Source: Geobacter sp. AOG2
GTDB taxonomy: Bacteria; Desulfobacterota; Desulfuromonadia; Geobacterales; Pseudopelobacteraceae
Assembly: GCF_019972295.1 (NCBI RefSeq)
Contig: NZ_BLJA01000001.1
Span: forward strand, 1,696,107 to 1,760,106
Length of the DNA stretch: 64,000 nt
Direction of reading: 5' to 3'
The notes under the pieces are model-generated. The model did no database searches. It was not told the origin of the DNA and saw only the letters and a program-made list of their open reading frames with translations. Below, in pieces: positions 33,765-40,826 of this stretch. Each line of letters begins with the position of its first letter. Within the stretch, counting starts at the first letter, position 1. The position numbers and the translations under genes were made by a program.

Positions 33765-34112
33765 ATGAAACGATTGCTGGTGATCATATTGCTGATGCTG
33801 GCGTCAAGGGCTCAAGCTGATATCTATACCTGGAAGGATTCACGGGGGATAGCCCACTACACCAACAAGGAATATGATATCCCCGTGCGCTACAAGGTCA
33901 AGGCAAAGCCTCTGAATATTGAGGCGGCCCAGGCTGGGGGGGCATCAACGGCCACGACGCAGCCAATGGCCCCTTCGCAATCTCCGCCGCAACCCCAAAC
34001 GGTTCCGTCGAATCCCGTTATGCAACCGATTATCCGTTCGGCCGAAGCGCCGCCGCAGAACGTCCGGGTCCAGCCAAGAAGGAAGCACAAGATTCGCTCG
34101 GGGAGAGAATAG
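33765..34112 (+). CDS. Secreted DUF4124-domain protein, second copy
   Basis: A 115-residue protein with a signal peptide (MKRLLVIILLMLASRAQA), the DUF4124 pattern DIYTWKDSRGIAHYTNKEYDIP, then a Pro/Gln-rich tail ending in a basic stretch. It resembles the protein at 14390-14929 in its N-terminal domain only. GAGGG precedes the ATG. The frame upstream is the 3' end of the rhomboid gene. Confidence 0.75.
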   Translation: MKRLLVIILLMLASRAQADIYTWKDSRGIAHYTNKEYDIPVRYKVKAKPLNIEAAQAGGASTATTQPMAPSQSPPQPQTVPSNPVMQPIIRSAEAPPQNVRVQPRRKHKIRSGRE

Positions 34113-34145
34113 CTCGGTCCTCGGCGAAAGTCCTATGGATATATG

Positions 34146-34181
34146 TCACAAAAGGTTAGCCATCAGGCTAACCTTTTGTGA
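34146..34181. terminator. Perfect 16-bp hairpin, bidirectional terminator
   Basis: TCACAAAAGGTTAGCC (34146-34161) and its exact reverse complement (34166-34181) enclose a 4-nt loop. It sits between the convergent DUF4124 and cytochrome genes. T runs are weak on both sides, but the position strongly suggests termination. Confidence 0.65.
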
Positions 34182-34207
34182 TATCCGGGTAAGTAGAAAA
34201 GGGTGAA

Positions 34208-34576
34208 CTACTTGAGACTACCCAGGTAGCCTACAAGAGCTTGGAGGTCATCGGCAGGCAAATCGGCGAAGGACGGCATGGCAGTAGAGGGGTTTTGTTT
34301 TTTGGGGTCCTTGAGGAAATCCTGGAGACTGGCAGCATCTTTCCGGGAGGCGATGGCTGTTAGATCGGGGCCGACCACGCCGCCCTGATTATTGACCTTA
34401 TGACATTGGGCGCATTTGGTTTTGAAAAGTTGTTCTCCGGTCAGCTTCTGTTCAGGGGCTACCGTCTGTTCCGGGGATTTTTCCACCGGTCTGTTAGCGT
34501 CATTCTTAGTGCAGGCGGTCGCTGCGGTCAGAGCAAACAGCGCAGCGAGTAAAATTCGTGCGTAAGAGCGTTGCAT
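34208..34576 (-). CDS. Lipoprotein monoheme c-type cytochrome
   Basis: A 122-residue protein. The signal ends in a lipobox (AATAC, C22), so it is probably lipid-anchored outside the inner membrane. CAQCH (C55, C58, H59) binds one heme c and the Met in STAMPSF near 101 is the likely second ligand, the usual class I pattern. A Pro/Glu linker separates anchor and heme domain. Divergent from the second cytochrome at 34778. Confidence 0.88.
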   Translation of the reverse strand: MQRSYARILLAALFALTAATACTKNDANRPVEKSPEQTVAPEQKLTGEQLFKTKCAQCHKVNNQGGVVGPDLTAIASRKDAASLQDFLKDPKKQNPSTAMPSFADLPADDLQALVGYLGSLK

Positions 34577-34711
34577 GGTAAATCTCCTTTTAATCTAAGT
34601 GTGCAAACCTGGTACACTGTATGCCAAACCGGTGTCTGCGGCAAATATGTATACGCCTGTCTTGGCGCATTCGCAGGGCATTTCTGCCCTTTCTGCGTAT
34701 TGAGGAGCAAT

Positions 34712-34739
34712 TTGACAAACCTGACTTCCCCGGTAGCAT
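34712..34739 (+). promoter_or_regulatory. Sigma-70-type promoter candidate for the plus-strand cytochrome gene
   Basis: TTGACA at 34712-34717 and TAGCAT at 34734-34739, spaced 16 nt, about 40 nt before the start at 34778. The -10 is weak. Confidence 0.4.
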
Positions 34740-34777
34740 CTCTTGAGAAGAATCTATCTCAATCGAGGAGGAGCACC

Positions 34778-35098
34778 ATGAAGACATCGTTGGCTACTTT
34801 CACCATGTTGGCTGTTTCGGCAAGTTTGGTGCTGGCGGCTGGTCAGCCTTCCGCTGACCGGGGCAAGGAATTGTTTAACAGCACGGCCTTGGGGACAAAC
34901 GGCAAAAGTTGCGCCAGTTGTCACCCAGATGGCAATGGCTTGGAAAAGGCTGCTGCCTCTGGACAGAAAAAACTTGAGAAGATCGCAAACCAGTGCATTG
35001 TAAAAGCCCTCAAGGGGAAAGCCCTGGCGTCCGGCTCTCCCGACCTTACATCCCTGGTTGCCTACCTGAAGAGCCTTGCCCCCGCCAAAACGAAATAG
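34778..35098 (+). CDS. Small secreted monoheme cytochrome c without a Met ligand
   Basis: A 106-residue protein with a signal peptide (cleavage near AAG, residue 21) and one heme motif CASCH (C45, C48, H49). After the motif there is no Met and no His in the remaining sequence, so the usual distal heme ligand is missing; a Lys or Cys (C at about 73, in ANQCIVKAL) might coordinate instead. GAGGAGG precedes the ATG at 34778. The longer frame upstream overlaps the divergent cytochrome's promoter region and is not used. Confidence 0.8.
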   Translation: MKTSLATFTMLAVSASLVLAAGQPSADRGKELFNSTALGTNGKSCASCHPDGNGLEKAAASGQKKLEKIANQCIVKALKGKALASGSPDLTSLVAYLKSLAPAKTK

Positions 35099-35239
35099 AA
35101 TCCGCTGGCTGTTCCGTTGTGGTCCGTTCGCGTATCCGCATCGACGATAGACCGAACAACGCACCGAGGAGATTCTTTACATGCGGATGGAGTAGTACTC
35201 CAAGGCACATAAACAATGGAAAACAATAGACATGGATAA
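35099..35239. other. Intergenic region, nothing recognised
   Basis: Sequence between the cytochrome gene and its presumed terminator; no gene or structure noted. Confidence 0.4.
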
Positions 35240-35282
35240 GGACGGGTCGCTTTTCAGAAAAAGCGGCCTGTCCTGTTTTTTG
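35240..35282 (+). terminator. Intrinsic terminator after the cytochrome gene
   Basis: GGACGGGTCGCTTTT and AAAAGCGGCCTGTCC form a 15-bp stem with two G-T pairs, followed by TGTTTTTTG. Confidence 0.75.
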
Positions 35283-35409
35283 AATTGATACGTTCCTGTT
35301 CTGCGCACATCGGGCAACTATGCATACTATTTGATCGTAATGCCCAGTAATGCGGCACTATGACTGGATTCGAGAGGATATTTCAACATTTTTTCAGCTA
35401 GTTGCAGTT

Positions 35410-35425
35410 TGGTCCTGATATTGCA
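35410..35425 (+). promoter_or_regulatory. Sigma-54 (-24/-12) promoter candidate for the chemoreceptor gene
   Basis: TTGG...TTGCA with GG at 35411-35412, ten bases, then GC at 35423-35424, the exact -24/-12 spacing of RpoN promoters. Predicted transcription start is about 35435, which argues against the in-frame ATG at 35431 and for ATG 35470. Confidence 0.5.
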
Positions 35426-35469
35426 TTTTAATGAAAATTTCATACTTCCCCAACGAAGGAGAAGCTGCA

Positions 35470-37083
35470 ATGTCGCACCGGCTGAAACCCCGCATCATCC
35501 TCCCTGTCATCCTCGTGAATATCGTATTTCTTGCCGGTTTCATTACCCATAGCGCCCTACGGTTGTCCGGTCTTATTTCCATACATGCGCTGGGAACCCT
35601 GCTGATGACGGCCGTTGCCTGGACAGTCGTCTGGCTGATGGGACTCGTTACGGTCATGGTTTTCCTTGTCGGCCGTTTGGAGAAAACTCTCGAAGGGCAT
35701 CTTGAACAGGTGACGGAGATTGCCCGGGGGCATATCCGGGGTGCTTTCATTGAGCCGGTCACAGACGAAGCCGGGAGTCTGACGCAGTCGCTGAGAGAGA
35801 TGTCAGGTTTTCTTGACCAGACGTTGATGAGGATCATTGCAGCATCAGGCCGGCTCTTTTCATCGACCGTCAACCTGCAGGGGGCTGCCGAACAATGCGC
35901 TGCCAGCGCCGGCCAGCAGCAGAATGAGGCGCACGCCATTGCAACAGCGGCCGAAGAGATGTCCCAAACCATTGCCGGGATTGCCCGAAACGCCTCCCTG
36001 GCGGCAGATACCTCCGTGAGTGCCATGGAAATCGTGAGCTGCGGCAAGGAAACAGCGGGGCGCGCCGTAGAGGCGGCGGCCAGGGTTGGCACGGCAACGG
36101 ATGATCTGGCAGGAGGTATAGGGGCGCTGAACAGGAGCGTCGGTGAGATTGGTGATATCGTCTCGGTGATCAACGACATTGCCGACCAAACCAATCTGTT
36201 GGCGCTTAATGCGTCCATTGAGGCAGCCCGTTCCGGAGAACACGGCCGGGGATTCGCCGTAGTTGCGGATGAAGTACGCAATCTGGCGGCTCGTACCATA
36301 GCCGCCACGGCACAGATTGCGGAGAAGATCTCGGCTGTACAACGTGAATCTCACAAGACCGGGACAGCGATGAAGGACGCCTCGCAGGAGGTGGCGAATG
36401 CCCGTGCCAAGATCGAGGAGATGGAAAACTCACTACACTTGATTACCGATTCGTTCGAGCAGGTCAAAGGTCAAGTGACCCAGATTGCAACCGCTGTGGA
36501 GCAGCAGAGTGTCACGACAGCCCAGGTTTCGGCCTCCATAGAGTCGACTTCACGCATGTCGGGAACGCTCTCGTCCGTATCCGCCAAGGTCATGGATGAG
36601 GTTACCACCATCGGTTCCGCAACCGATAATCTTCTTTTGTTGCTGGGGGCGTTCCGTCTTACCGCCCACTACAGCGCAGCCAAGGCCGTGGAGCGGATTG
36701 CAAAAGAAGAGGCGCTTCGCTCCATGGATCGCAGCCGTCAGGAGCGTGAGTTGCGCGACGCCATCCGCCGTAACCCCTTTGTTGAACTCTTTTATATTAC
36801 CGATGCCTCTGGTCGCCAGATTACCTCGAATATTGCCGCAGATAGCCTGTCGGCTGGCGACCCCGCCTACGGTTCAGAAGCTTTTGCCAAAATGTGGGAA
36901 AACCGCCCCTGGTTCAGGGGGGCGATGGAGAGTGGGAGCACCTATATTTCGGAGCTGTACCGGTCGGCGGCAACCGGGGCGTTCTGTTGCACCATCGCGG
37001 TGCCTCTCCTAGATAGTACGGGCCGGGCAGCCGGCGTCCTAGGTGCCGACATAAACGTGGTCAGGATCAGCAGTCTGGGATAA
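35470..37083 (+). CDS. Methyl-accepting chemotaxis protein with a C-terminal Cache/PAS-like domain
   Basis: A 537-residue chemoreceptor. Two TM helices (about 10-30, 40-70) are separated by only a short loop, so there is no sizeable periplasmic sensor. A HAMP-like segment (about 78-100) leads to the MCP signalling domain with the hairpin tip [26 protein letters not shown] at about 236-262. After the signalling domain (about 420-537) comes a Cache/PAS-like fold ([17 protein letters not shown]..., VLGADINV), a sensor on the cytoplasmic side. ATG 35470 has AAGGAG 8 nt upstream and lies downstream of the candidate RpoN promoter. Confidence 0.88.
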   Translation: MSHRLKPRIILPVILVNIVFLAGFITHSALRLSGLISIHALGTLLMTAVAWTVVWLMGLVTVMVFLVGRLEKTLEGHLEQVTEIARGHIRGAFIEPVTDEAGSLTQSLREMSGFLDQTLMRIIAASGRLFSSTVNLQGAAEQCAASAGQQQNEAHAIATAAEEMSQTIAGIARNASLAADTSVSAMEIVSCGKETAGRAVEAAARVGTATDDLAGGIGALNRSVGEIGDIVSVINDIADQTNLLALNASIEAARSGEHGRGFAVVADEVRNLAARTIAATAQIAEKISAVQRESHKTGTAMKDASQEVANARAKIEEMENSLHLITDSFEQVKGQVTQIATAVEQQSVTTAQVSASIESTSRMSGTLSSVSAKVMDEVTTIGSATDNLLLLLGAFRLTAHYSAAKAVERIAKEEALRSMDRSRQERELRDAIRRNPFVELFYITDASGRQITSNIAADSLSAGDPAYGSEAFAKMWENRPWFRGAMESGSTYISELYRSAATGAFCCTIAVPLLDSTGRAAGVLGADINVVRISSLG

Positions 37084-37119
37084 ATTGCGTTATCTATTCC
37101 GCAGAGCCGTTCTCTGCCC

Positions 37120-37896
37120 TCATTCCCAGGCAAAGGCCGCCATGGAGATTACCCCGTAGGTAAAGGCCCTGTGCAACACCCGCCCGTTGTCCCCAGCCCC
37201 CATGGCGACAAACAACGGCAAGAAATGTTCCGGTGTCGGGTGGTTGTTTGGGGCGTGGGGTCCCTTTTTCATGTAACCGAGTAGCGACTCCCGATCATTC
37301 GCGGCCACGGCCTCGCTGAGCCAGTCATCGAACTCCCTGGCGTACTCCAGAGGTGGCGAGCCAACGGCGCGTCCGAAAAAGTCCCTGAGATTGTGCGTCG
37401 CCGAGCCACTGGCCAGGATCAGCACCCCCTCCTCGCGCAAATGAGAAAGTGCGGCCCCTATCGCTGCGTGATGGGCTGGCCCCAGATGCGGCTGCACCGC
37501 TAACTCTACCACCGGTATATCCGCTTCCGGATACATCAGCTTGAGCGGCACCCAGACCCCGTGATCGAATCCTCGTGTCTTATCCAGACCTGCGTCTATG
37601 CCCTGATTCTCCAGCAGCAGGGTGATGCGTTCGGCAAGTATCGGATCGCCCGGCGCGGGGTAGGTCATGCGGTAGAGTTCGTCGGGGAAACCGCCGAAGT
37701 CGTAGATAAGTTCCGGCCACGGAGTGCTGATAACAGCAGGAACACGGGTGGTCCAGTGGGCCGAGATGCAAACGATTGCCCGAGGACGTTCCATGCCGGC
37801 ACCAAGTGCGGCCAAGAAGTTGCGGGTAGGCCCCGGGTCCGTGAGCAGAGTGGGAGCCCCGTGTGATATGAACAGTGCTGGTAGTGTGGGTTTCAT
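37120..37896 (-). CDS. Class III extradiol dioxygenase, YgiD/DODA-type
   Basis: A 258-residue member of the LigB/DODA family. Metal-binding or catalytic histidines are in FISHGAP (H12), CISAHWTT (near 47), RGFDHGVWVPL (near 111) and ASGSATHNL (near 168). Such enzymes open catechol rings using non-heme Fe2+ or Zn2+; YgiD uses DOPA in plant and E. coli studies, but the natural substrate is unknown. It is the last gene of a marR - yceI - ygiD-like minus-strand set. Confidence 0.88.
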   Translation of the reverse strand: MKPTLPALFISHGAPTLLTDPGPTRNFLAALGAGMERPRAIVCISAHWTTRVPAVISTPWPELIYDFGGFPDELYRMTYPAPGDPILAERITLLLENQGIDAGLDKTRGFDHGVWVPLKLMYPEADIPVVELAVQPHLGPAHHAAIGAALSHLREEGVLILASGSATHNLRDFFGRAVGSPPLEYAREFDDWLSEAVAANDRESLLGYMKKGPHAPNNHPTPEHFLPLFVAMGAGDNGRVLHRAFTYGVISMAAFAWE

Positions 37897-37998
37897 GTCG
37901 TTTTACCTCGTGCAAACCGCGAAGGGCGTCGGAGACGAGGATCGTATCCGGCACCCCTGTCGGCTTGTTAGTTGTTGCATCCTACGATTGGTCCGACG

Positions 37999-38592
37999 TC
38001 ATTTTTTCTGCAGCAATTCCACTTCCAGGGCAATCGTCACTTCATCGCCAACCACCACGCCGCCGGATTCAATGGCGGCGTTCCAGGTCAAACCAAAATC
38101 CTTTCGGTTGATTTTCGTCGTTGCACTAACGCCGCGTTTGATATTACCCCAAGGATCTTTGTAGGCTTTGGTTGGGCCTTCCACATCGAGGACCACTTCC
38201 CTTGTTACACCGTGCAGGGTAAGATCGCCATAGACCTTCAGTTTGTCGTTACCGGCTTTTTTGACCTTTTTTGAGACAAAGGTCATGGTCGGGTATTTGG
38301 CCACATCGAAGAAGTCAGGGCTTTTCAGGTGGTCGTCCCGTTTGGTTACACCGGTTGTGATGGAAGGGGTTTCGATGTTTACGGCAACTTTTGACTTGGT
38401 TACGTCTTTGTCGTCGATTTCCAGTGTGCCGTTGAAGCTTCGGAATTCGCCCTTTACGTTGCTCACCATCAGATGTCTGACCTTGAAGCCGACATTGGAA
38501 TGGTCCTGATCGATGGTCCAACTGGAAGCTGCTGCAAGCCCGGGCAGGGCCAGGGTGATGATAGTGCTGATGGCGGTGATAGTGCGTTTCAT
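37999..38592 (-). CDS. YceI-family periplasmic lipocalin-like protein
   Basis: A 197-residue secreted protein. A signal peptide (cleavage near AAASS) precedes the YceI beta barrel, which starts WTIDQDHSNVGFKVRHLM and carries KGEFRSFNGTLEID, DVAKYPTMTF and DLTLHGVTREV. YceI barrels bind long polyisoprenoid chains such as ubiquinone precursors. GGAG lies upstream of ATG 38592. It follows marR and precedes a dioxygenase, both on the same strand, so all three may be co-regulated. Confidence 0.92.
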   Translation of the reverse strand: MKRTITAISTIITLALPGLAAASSWTIDQDHSNVGFKVRHLMVSNVKGEFRSFNGTLEIDDKDVTKSKVAVNIETPSITTGVTKRDDHLKSPDFFDVAKYPTMTFVSKKVKKAGNDKLKVYGDLTLHGVTREVVLDVEGPTKAYKDPWGNIKRGVSATTKINRKDFGLTWNAAIESGGVVVGDEVTIALEVELLQKK

Positions 38593-38619
38593 GATGTTGC
38601 TCCTTTCAGTGTAAGCAGA

Positions 38620-38632
38620 TTAAATAGTTTAA
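38620..38632. promoter_or_regulatory. Candidate MarR operator upstream of yceI
   Basis: TTAAA-TAG-TTTAA is a perfect inverted repeat of the same half-site text as the palindrome at 39163-39176. It overlaps a possible yceI promoter, TTAGAC-N17-TAAACT on the minus strand. Confidence 0.4.
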
Positions 38633-38681
38633 GTTGATGTGATTTGATGTCTAACTATAAAAACAAATTTTTTTGTCTGCC

Positions 38682-39128
38682 CTATCTCCTCCCTTCACGT
38701 ATGCCGAGCTTTTTACACAGGCCACCCAAGGCCTCCTGCTCATCGTTGGTCAGTACCTGCATTTCCTCTACAATGGCCGCCTCAACCCTCGTAAAGACGT
38801 CTTGGATCAACTCCAGTCCATGCTCGGTGAGTTGAATGGTCAGATAACGCCGATCCTCGTTGGTGCGTTCACGCCGTACCAGGCCTCTCTTTTCCAGGTT
38901 GTCGATGACAAGGGTTATGTTGCCGGTGCTCTTAAGTATTTTGGCCGCGATGTCCCGTTGGCACAGGGGGCCTTTATGCAAGAGTGCCTCCAGCACTCCG
39001 AACTGGCTGATGGTCAGATCGGATGCCCCCATGGTGCGTCCAACGCGACTGGTTACCGATTCTGCTGCGCGCATAAGCTTGGTGTAGGTGTTCAGGGCGC
39101 GATGGGTTGTAGTGTTAGTCGGTTTCAT
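38682..39128 (-). CDS. MarR-family transcriptional regulator
   Basis: A 148-residue winged-helix regulator. The helix-turn-helix/wing region reads CQRDIAAKILKSTGNITLVIDNLEKRGLVRRERTNEDRRYLTIQLTEHG, the classical MarR signature. These repressors respond to phenolic or other small ligands or to oxidants; the single Cys near helix 3 could matter but this is unproven. It is the first gene of the minus-strand set and its own promoter overlaps a palindrome, suggesting autoregulation. Confidence 0.9.
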   Translation of the reverse strand: MKPTNTTTHRALNTYTKLMRAAESVTSRVGRTMGASDLTISQFGVLEALLHKGPLCQRDIAAKILKSTGNITLVIDNLEKRGLVRRERTNEDRRYLTIQLTEHGLELIQDVFTRVEAAIVEEMQVLTNDEQEALGGLCKKLGIREGRR

Positions 39129-39162
39129 ACGATCTTCCCAAATAATTGCTTAATGTCATATT

Positions 39163-39201
39163 GTTTAATATTAAACTATATGTTTTAGCCAAACTTGTCA
39201 A
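39163..39201 (-). promoter_or_regulatory. marR promoter with overlapping 14-bp palindrome (candidate MarR operator)
   Basis: On the minus strand TTGACA (39201-39196) is followed after 17 nt by TAGTTT (39178-39173); TATAGT two bases earlier is an alternative -10. The perfect palindrome GTTTAATATTAAAC spans 39163-39176 and covers the -10 and start region, a standard repressor position. Confidence 0.55.
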
Positions 39202-39303
39202 CGGTATTTTTTTGCCCATAACATATAACTAACGCTTACCCAGAAGCCGCAAAATGTGCATTCGGTAAGATTTAAAAAGTTTTTTGCGAGGCTCTCGCAG
39301 TCA

Positions 39304-39364
39304 CCGCAGGCGTACCAAGGGGCAACGAAACGTGTCTATCGTCTTTGCCCCGGTGCGCCTGCGG
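39304..39364. repeat. Long imperfect hairpin in the marR - S1-gene gap
   Basis: CCGCAGGCGTACCAAGGGGCAA (22 nt, from 39304) pairs with TTTGCCCCGGTGCGCCTGCGG (21 nt, ending 39364), with one mismatch region and an 18-nt loop. It has no T tract typical of a terminator and may be a dispersed repeat. Confidence 0.5.
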
Positions 39365-39432
39365 CTTTGGGTGGGGTGTTCACGCGGGATACCGTAAGCG
39401 GGAAGCCGCAAAGGTCGTGCGGCGTTCCAGCA

Positions 39433-40653
39433 TTACTTCTTGCTTTTCTGGGTTTTGGCCCGCAGCAAGTCTCCAAAGGTTCCCATCCCTTTGGGCGCCT
39501 CGTCCGCCTGACGACGGAAATCGGCCAGGGTCGCCTCCTCCTCTTCGGCGGCGCGAGCCGCACCGGCCAGGCTCAGGGAGATGCGGCGCTCGGTGCGGTC
39601 AACGCTCTCTACCTTGACCTCAATGGTTTCGCCCTCCTTGACCGCCTCGCGCGGGTGGAGGATGCGCTTGCCCCCTCCCAGCTTAGAAATGTGGATCAGC
39701 CCGTCGATTCCATCGGCCAGGGTGACGAAGGCGCCGAAAGGGGCCAGACGCGAAACGACACCGCTATGGAACGATCCCTCGGGATAGGTTTGAGACGCCA
39801 AGTCCCACGGATTGGCGAGGGTGTCCTTAAGGCTCAGGGATACGCGCTCTTTCTCCCGGTCGATGGCCTTGACCACCACCTTAACCTGTTGGCCCACACT
39901 CAGAACATCACTCACTTCCTTGACCCTGCTCCAGCCGACCTCGGAGATGGGGATCAGTCCTTCCAGGCCGCCGATATCCACAAAAGCGCCGAAGGTCTGC
40001 AGGGAGGTGACCGTGCCGGTGACGGTCACGCCTTCGCTGATGCCGGCCGCGGCTTCTTCCCTGAGTCTGCGCTGCTCCTCTTCCAGCAATACGCGGCGGG
40101 AGACGACGATGTTACGGCCTTTCTCGTCATAGGCAGTGATGCGGAACGCCAGACGGGTCCCGATGACCGCCGTCGGGTCGTCGGTGCGGCGGAGTGCAAT
40201 CTGGGAAAATGGACAGAAGGCGCGGGTCGTGCCGGCCAGCTTGATTTCGTATCCTCCCTTGATCTCTTTCTCCACCACTCCTTCTACCGGCACACCTGCT
40301 TGGTAGGCCTCCTCCAGTTGAGCGCTGCCTGACGCGCCTCCGCCGACCCTGGTGGTAAAGCGCATTTCGCCGTGGCTTGATGAGAGAAAGTAAGCGGCGA
40401 TACTGTCGCCATCCTTGACCGTGACATTACCATCCAGATTCTGGAATTCCTTTGCATCGACGACCCCTTCGCCCTTATGGCCGGTATCGATGAAAATCCA
40501 TTCGCTGCCGACCTTCAGTACTCGCGCCGTTACCTTCTGTCCCGGCTCCAGCCGGCTACCCTTCTGCTTCATGCTCTGTTCGAGCATATCGGCAAAACTC
40601 TCGCCTTCCATTTCTTCTGCATTCGGTTGTTCCAGGGTGTCGTTGTCTGTCAT
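39433..40653 (-). CDS. S1 RNA-binding domain protein (four repeats)
   Basis: A 406-residue protein made almost wholly of S1 repeats: GQKVTARVLKVGSEWIFIDTGHKGEGVV, GVPVEGVVEKEIKGGYEIKLAG, GVTVTGTVTSLQTFGAFVDIGGLEGLIPIS and GSFHSGVVSRLAPFGAFVTLADGIDGLIHIS. It resembles shortened ribosomal protein S1, but the canonical S1 has six repeats and 550 or more residues. Likely an auxiliary RNA-binding or translation protein. A Lys-rich tail ends it. Confidence 0.85.
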   Translation of the reverse strand: MTDNDTLEQPNAEEMEGESFADMLEQSMKQKGSRLEPGQKVTARVLKVGSEWIFIDTGHKGEGVVDAKEFQNLDGNVTVKDGDSIAAYFLSSSHGEMRFTTRVGGGASGSAQLEEAYQAGVPVEGVVEKEIKGGYEIKLAGTTRAFCPFSQIALRRTDDPTAVIGTRLAFRITAYDEKGRNIVVSRRVLLEEEQRRLREEAAAGISEGVTVTGTVTSLQTFGAFVDIGGLEGLIPISEVGWSRVKEVSDVLSVGQQVKVVVKAIDREKERVSLSLKDTLANPWDLASQTYPEGSFHSGVVSRLAPFGAFVTLADGIDGLIHISKLGGGKRILHPREAVKEGETIEVKVESVDRTERRISLSLAGAARAAEEEEATLADFRRQADEAPKGMGTFGDLLRAKTQKSKK

Positions 40654-40766
40654 TTTTGGTTTCCGTTCCTGTGAAATTACTGTCGCGGCATGTCCATCAC
40701 CATGCAGTCATGAAGAGTATATTGCCATGATATGAAATGGATGCAAACGTATTTTGTATGGGTATG

Positions 40767-40798
40767 AAAACGCCCCGCTGACGAATGCCGGCGGGGCG
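40767..40798 (-). terminator. Intrinsic terminator after the ABC-F gene
   Basis: On the minus strand GCCCCGC...GCGGGGCG then TTTTCA gives a stem of 8 GC pairs and a short T run. It lies 29 nt after the ABC-F stop. Confidence 0.65.
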
Positions 40799-40826
40799 GG
40801 TAGGTATCATACATGTGTAGGAAGTT

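Noticed and set aside
35394..36308. Minus-strand frame of 304 codons inside the chemoreceptor gene
   Set aside because: Serine/alanine/arginine-rich shadow translation of a real MCP gene, no ribosome-binding site.
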